Part shown: positions 56,364 through 59,891 of the stretch, piece by piece
How the letters are laid out: every line of letters begins with the position of its first letter
Position numbering within the stretch: the stretch's first letter is position 1
Assembly (NCBI GenBank): GCA_022510505.1
Contig: JAFLTL010000013.1
Span: forward strand, 1 to 59,891
DNA: 59,891 nucleotides
Source of the DNA: Muribaculaceae bacterium
GTDB taxonomy: Bacteria; Bacteroidota; Bacteroidia; Bacteroidales; Muribaculaceae
Direction: 5' to 3'
Notes under the pieces: generated by a model
What the model was told of the DNA's origin: nothing
The model's input: the letters and a program-made list of their open reading frames with translations, nothing else
Database searches by the model: none
Position numbers and translations under genes: made by a program

Positions 56364-57218
56364 ATGAAATTTCTAATTATGGGATGTAATGGGATGGCTG
56401 GACACACCATCTCATTATATTTAAGTGAACAAGGTCACGAAGTGTTAGGGTTTGATAAGAAAAAGTCGAACTTAATAAGGAGTGTTTCAGGAGATGCCAG
56501 AAATATTGATCAGGTCAGGGATTTAATAAAGAATGGTGGTTTTGACACTATAATCAATAGTATAGGTATACTTAATCAATATGCTGAAGAGAACAAAGCA
56601 TTAGCAACATATTTAAATTCTTACTTACCTCACCTGCTTGTGGACTTGACAGCAGGAACAGATACTCAAGTCATTCATATGAGTACGGATTGTGTTTTCT
56701 CTGGAGAGAAAGGACAATATACAGAAGATGATTTTAAAGATGGAAAAACATTCTATGATAGATCGAAAGCGTTAGGTGAGATAGAAGATGAAAAAAATAT
56801 TACTTTAAGGAATTCTATCGTAGGTCCCGATGTAAATCCAAAAGGAATTGGCTTATTAAACTGGTTTATGCAACAAGACGGAGAAATCAAAGGATTTACA
56901 AGATCTATTTGGACCGGACAGACCACTCTTCAACTTGCAAAAACAATGGAAGCTGCAGCAATGGAAAGAGCTCATGGATTATATAACACTGTACCGAATG
57001 AATCTATTTCTAAATATGAACTTGTGAAACTCTTTAATAAATATTTAAGGAATGATAAATTAATAATAAATCCTGTAGAAGGGGTTAAGGCGGATAAATC
57101 TCTTAAAAGAACACGTTTTGAATTTAATTATTTAATACCGGATTATGAAGAAATGATATCCGAAATGGCAAAATGGGTAATAAAACATAAATCGTTATAT
57201 CCTCATTATAATCTATAA
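56364..57218 (+). CDS. SDR-family sugar reductase (CapF N-terminal domain equivalent, RmlD-like)
   Basis: 284 residues. NAD(P)-binding motif GCNGMAG at 7-13, STDCVFSG for the catalytic Ser/Thr region, and YDRSK as YxxxK. It lacks the C-terminal cupin domain of full-length CapF/WbjC (about 370 residues). It would perform the C-4 reduction to UDP-2-acetamido-2,6-dideoxy-L-talose. Placed between the cupin and 2-epimerase genes. Confidence 0.82.
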   Translation: MKFLIMGCNGMAGHTISLYLSEQGHEVLGFDKKKSNLIRSVSGDARNIDQVRDLIKNGGFDTIINSIGILNQYAEENKALATYLNSYLPHLLVDLTAGTDTQVIHMSTDCVFSGEKGQYTEDDFKDGKTFYDRSKALGEIEDEKNITLRNSIVGPDVNPKGIGLLNWFMQQDGEIKGFTRSIWTGQTTLQLAKTMEAAAMERAHGLYNTVPNESISKYELVKLFNKYLRNDKLIINPVEGVKADKSLKRTRFEFNYLIPDYEEMISEMAKWVIKHKSLYPHYNL

Positions 57219-57229
57219 AATCGAAGATT

Positions 57230-58354
57230 ATGAATAAGCTTAAATTAATGACTATTGTAGGAACTCGGCCCGAGATTATAAAAATGGCGGAGATTATAAA
57301 AAAATGTGATGAATTTTTTGATCATATTTTGGTGCATACGGGTCAAAATTATGATTATCAACTAAATGATGTGTTTTTTAAAGATTTAGGATTAAAAGCC
57401 CCTGATTATTATTTAGGAGTTGTAGGGGAGAATTTAGGGCAAACCATGGGGAATGTGATTTCAAAGTCATATGAATTAATGTCACAAATTAATCCAGATG
57501 CCGTGATTGTTTTAGGAGATACGAATTCTTGTTTATCTGTTATACCTGCGAAAAGATTGAAGATTCCTATATTTCATATGGAGGCTGGAAATCGTTGTAA
57601 AGATGAAAATCTACCAGAAGAAGTAATACGGAGAATAGTAGATGTAACCAGTGATATCAATCTGTGTTATTCTGAACATGCAAGAAAATATATCTTAGAT
57701 TCTGGCGTTAGACCAGAATATACCTTCGTAGTTGGATCACCTATGGCGGAGGTACTTGGAAAATATGAACAGAATATCAATGAAAGTGATATTTTAAATA
57801 AACTGGGTTTAAAAAGAAAAGGTTATATCTTACTCTCTGCCCATAGAGAAGAAAATATTGATATAGAGAAGAATTTTTTTTCATTAATGAATTCTATTAA
57901 TGATATGGCCAAATACTTTAATATGCCTATTCTCTATTCATGTCACCCAAGATCTGAAAAGTATATTTCTCAAAGAAAATTTATTTTTGACAAAAATATA
58001 ATTAAACACAAACCATTAGGTTTCTTTGATTATAATCAACTTCAAAAAAATGCTTTTTGTGTTATATCAGATAGTGGAACATTGCCAGAAGAAAGTGCCT
58101 ATCTTCATTTTCCGGCAGTGTCAATTAGAACATCCACAGAAAGACCTGAGGCATTAGATAGTGGAGTATTTATTATAGGGTCTATTACCTCTGAGAGTAT
58201 TATACAATCAGTTATAATGGCTACTAAATTACAAAGTGAAGGATATGTTCCGTCGCCGGTTGAGGCATATAATGACAGGAATGTTTCATCTAAAGTCATA
58301 CGACTGATACAATCATATACACAGATTGTAAACAAAATGATTTGGAGAAAATAA
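57230..58354 (+). CDS. fnlC: UDP-N-acetylglucosamine 2-epimerase family enzyme (FnlC/CapG type)
   Basis: 374 residues. Family motifs GTRPEIIKMAEII, HTGQNYDYQLNDVFF, MEAGNRCKDENLPEE and SDSGTLPEESAY. The FnlC/WbjD/CapG group carries out the final 2-epimerisation yielding UDP-L-FucNAc. Context with fnlA and the split CapF decides this over the ManNAc-forming WecB. Confidence 0.88.
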   Translation: MNKLKLMTIVGTRPEIIKMAEIIKKCDEFFDHILVHTGQNYDYQLNDVFFKDLGLKAPDYYLGVVGENLGQTMGNVISKSYELMSQINPDAVIVLGDTNSCLSVIPAKRLKIPIFHMEAGNRCKDENLPEEVIRRIVDVTSDINLCYSEHARKYILDSGVRPEYTFVVGSPMAEVLGKYEQNINESDILNKLGLKRKGYILLSAHREENIDIEKNFFSLMNSINDMAKYFNMPILYSCHPRSEKYISQRKFIFDKNIIKHKPLGFFDYNQLQKNAFCVISDSGTLPEESAYLHFPAVSIRTSTERPEALDSGVFIIGSITSESIIQSVIMATKLQSEGYVPSPVEAYNDRNVSSKVIRLIQSYTQIVNKMIWRK

Positions 58355-58366
58355 TATGAGGATAAT

Positions 58367-59602
58367 ATGAGATTATTATTAGTAACTCCACATTTTTTCC
58401 CAGAGAGTTTCAAATGCAATGAAATGGCATTTGAGCTTCAACGTAGAGGTCATGAAGTGGTAGTAATGACTGCTATTCCCGATTATCCAAAAGGAAGTTT
58501 TTTTGAGGGATATGGTTTTTTCAAAAAAAGAACTGAAACCGTTAATGGTGTCAAGGTTCATAGATCTTTTATCATTCCCCGAGGGAAAGGCGGTGCAATC
58601 CGTCTTTTTTTTAATTACATAAGTTATGCAATTGGAACTTTTATTCCTGCTATCAGATTAGGTTTAGGAAAGAAATTTGATTCTATAATAGTTTTTCAAC
58701 TTTCCCCAGTAATGGTAGGTATACCTGCCGCTTTAATAAAGAAATATCAAAAGGTTCCCATTCTGTTTTGGGTTCAGGATTTATGGCCGGAAAGTTTGGA
58801 AGCCGCTGGTGGAATTAAAAGTAATTTAATTCTGAAACCTTTTACAAAACTTACTTCTTGGCTATATAAAAACTCCGATAAAATCCTGATCAGTTCTAAG
58901 GGATTTAAAGAGTCTATAACTGAGAAAGGTGATTTTAAAGACAAGATAGTGCATTACCCAAATTGGATTGATAAGGAAATATGTGAGGGGCAGGAGATTG
59001 ATGAATCCTCGTTGTGTAATTTACCCGAGATGCCGAAGGGATTTGTTGTCTTATATGCTGGAAATATAGGAGATGCACAGGACATACCAGCTATTGTTGA
59101 CGCTGCTATTTCGTTGAAACTTCATCACAATATTCATTTTGTTTTTCTTGGGGATGGTAGAAAGAAGGATTGGTTGTTAAACGCTATAAATGAGAATCAC
59201 TTAGAAGAAACAGTTCATTATTTAGGAAGATTCCCTTTAGAAACAATGCCTTATTTCTTTTCTAAAGCCTCAGTGTTGTTCTTCTCATTAAAGGATTCTT
59301 CTATTTTTAGATTGACCGTTCCATCAAGGGTTCAAGCTTTTATGGCCGCTGGTAAGCCTATTGTTGCCATGATAAATGGAGAGGGTGCAGATGTTATAAG
59401 AGTAGCCGATTGTGGATATTCAGTTCCAGCCGGAGATAGCAAGGCTCTGGCTGAGTTATTGTTGAAATTATCAAAAGAAGACGAAAAGAAATTGGCTGAG
59501 AAGGGTTATAATGGAAAGATGTTCAGTCAAAGGCATTATGATTTCTCGAAATCAATCGACAATTTAGAATCCCTACTGAACGAAATAACAAATAAATGTT
59601 GA
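58367..59602 (+). CDS. WbuB-like GT4, probable L-FucNAc transferase
   Basis: 411 residues. The start LLVTPHFFPESFKCNEMAFEL and VQDLWPESLEAAGG are typical of the WbuB/WcaI-like GT4 group. The donor domain has LYAGNIGDAQDIPAIVDAA and FMAAGKPIVAMINGEGADVI. In E. coli O26 the neighbouring WbuB transfers L-FucNAc, so the adjacency to the FucNAc genes suggests the same job here. Confidence 0.88.
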   Translation: MRLLLVTPHFFPESFKCNEMAFELQRRGHEVVVMTAIPDYPKGSFFEGYGFFKKRTETVNGVKVHRSFIIPRGKGGAIRLFFNYISYAIGTFIPAIRLGLGKKFDSIIVFQLSPVMVGIPAALIKKYQKVPILFWVQDLWPESLEAAGGIKSNLILKPFTKLTSWLYKNSDKILISSKGFKESITEKGDFKDKIVHYPNWIDKEICEGQEIDESSLCNLPEMPKGFVVLYAGNIGDAQDIPAIVDAAISLKLHHNIHFVFLGDGRKKDWLLNAINENHLEETVHYLGRFPLETMPYFFSKASVLFFSLKDSSIFRLTVPSRVQAFMAAGKPIVAMINGEGADVIRVADCGYSVPAGDSKALAELLLKLSKEDEKKLAEKGYNGKMFSQRHYDFSKSIDNLESLLNEITNKC

Positions 59603-59891
59603 ATGTTTTCAGAATTCAAGAAATATATTATAAATCATCCGAGGGTTGCGGAGTATAGACCTACATCGGACAACTACAACAAAGATAAGTTACTTGCAAT
59701 CTTAAAGACATTGGATCCGTCAAGTCCTCAAGTCTCCAAGTTTCTTGACGACCCGACCACTCGACAACCTGACGACTTGCCAAATAACGGCATAGGAACT
59801 AAGAGCTCGGAAATGGAAACTTCGGTTAGAAGAATTGCTGATTTCATTCAGTTTTCGACTTATCTTCACAAGTGGTGGACCGAATTCTATA
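59603..59891 (+). CDS. Partial hypothetical protein, runs off the window
   Basis: An open frame of 96 codons from ATG 59603, directly after the previous stop, to the window end. It begins MFSEFKKYIINHPRVAEYRP and later reads RRIADFIQFSTYLHKWWTEF. The middle (about codons 39-60, SSPQVSKFLDDPTTRQPDD) is encoded by repeat-like DNA at 59719-59781 resembling intergenic words of array A. Family not recognised. Confidence 0.6.
   Translation, partial: MFSEFKKYIINHPRVAEYRPTSDNYNKDKLLAILKTLDPSSPQVSKFLDDPTTRQPDDLPNNGIGTKSSEMETSVRRIADFIQFSTYLHKWWTEFY

Larger units (their letters stand above)
44105..59602 (+). other. Wzx/Wzy surface polysaccharide locus
   Basis: Fourteen co-oriented genes with short gaps: flippase, polymerase, seven glycosyltransferases, acetyltransferase and a four-gene UDP-L-FucNAc pathway. 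No UpxY/UpxZ-type antiterminator, invertible promoter or initiating sugar-phosphate transferase is in the window; the last would be expected downstream. Confidence 0.88.

Overview
The window looks like a chromosomal segment of a gut Bacteroidales bacterium, most like the Muribaculaceae/Bacteroidaceae. The grounds are a SusC/SusD pair, surface-type lipoproteins, a GldE-like CNNM protein, and promoter-like boxes of the Bacteroidetes form TTTG-N20-TAnnTTTG. No 16S or other species marker is present, so the genus is an inference. Base composition is balanced up to about 37 kb and becomes strongly AT-rich from about 44 kb, as usual for surface-polysaccharide loci.

Layout: (1) 1-105, the 3' part of a tRNA-Gln(CUG) gene and its terminator. 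(2) 160-6501, a glycosidase cluster: a GH2 with a beta-glucuronidase-type N-x-K motif on the minus strand, then a plus-strand operon of NagZ-like GH3, a metallo-beta-lactamase-fold hydrolase and a second GH2. (3) 6622-8211, acpP-fabF. (4) 8354-28707, a mannan/glucomannan utilisation locus, all on the minus strand: SusC, SusD, two surface glycan-binding lipoproteins, two GH26 lipoproteins, GH94 and GH130 phosphorylases, a GPH-type transporter and a disaccharide 2-epimerase. A CE7 esterase and a GH5 lipoprotein lie upstream, coupled to ssb. Together they describe surface cleavage and deacetylation, TonB-dependent uptake, GH26 trimming to disaccharides, inner-membrane import, epimerisation of mannobiose to mannosyl-glucose, and phosphorolysis. 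(5) 28704-37015, housekeeping genes: ssb, argD, and a plus-strand run of coaX, an outer-membrane protein, lptC, a gldE-like gene, speA and truA.

(6) 37016-44108 is an accessory island. Small modules are separated by five arrays of tiny tandem hairpins. The modules are a RelE/ParE-type toxin-antitoxin pair, an ATPase plus PD-(D/E)XK-like protein operon, a small gene with a truncated partner, an ATPase plus DUF4276-like operon, and a frameshifted unknown gene. In the arrays the stem sequence varies from unit to unit while the architecture stays constant (5-9 bp stem, 3-5 nt loop, often TCC; recurring spacers such as GAAGCC and AGACAACAT). This is the best candidate here for an undescribed system.

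(7) 44105-59602 is a Wzx/Wzy-type capsule or O-antigen locus: flippase, polymerase, seven glycosyltransferases (GT2, GT4, GT11, WbsX-like), an acetyltransferase, and a UDP-L-FucNAc pathway in which the CapF function is split into separate cupin and SDR genes. A G9 tract in the start region of the WbsX-like gene could make it phase variable. A last, incomplete ORF carries in frame a stretch resembling the island's intergenic repeats.
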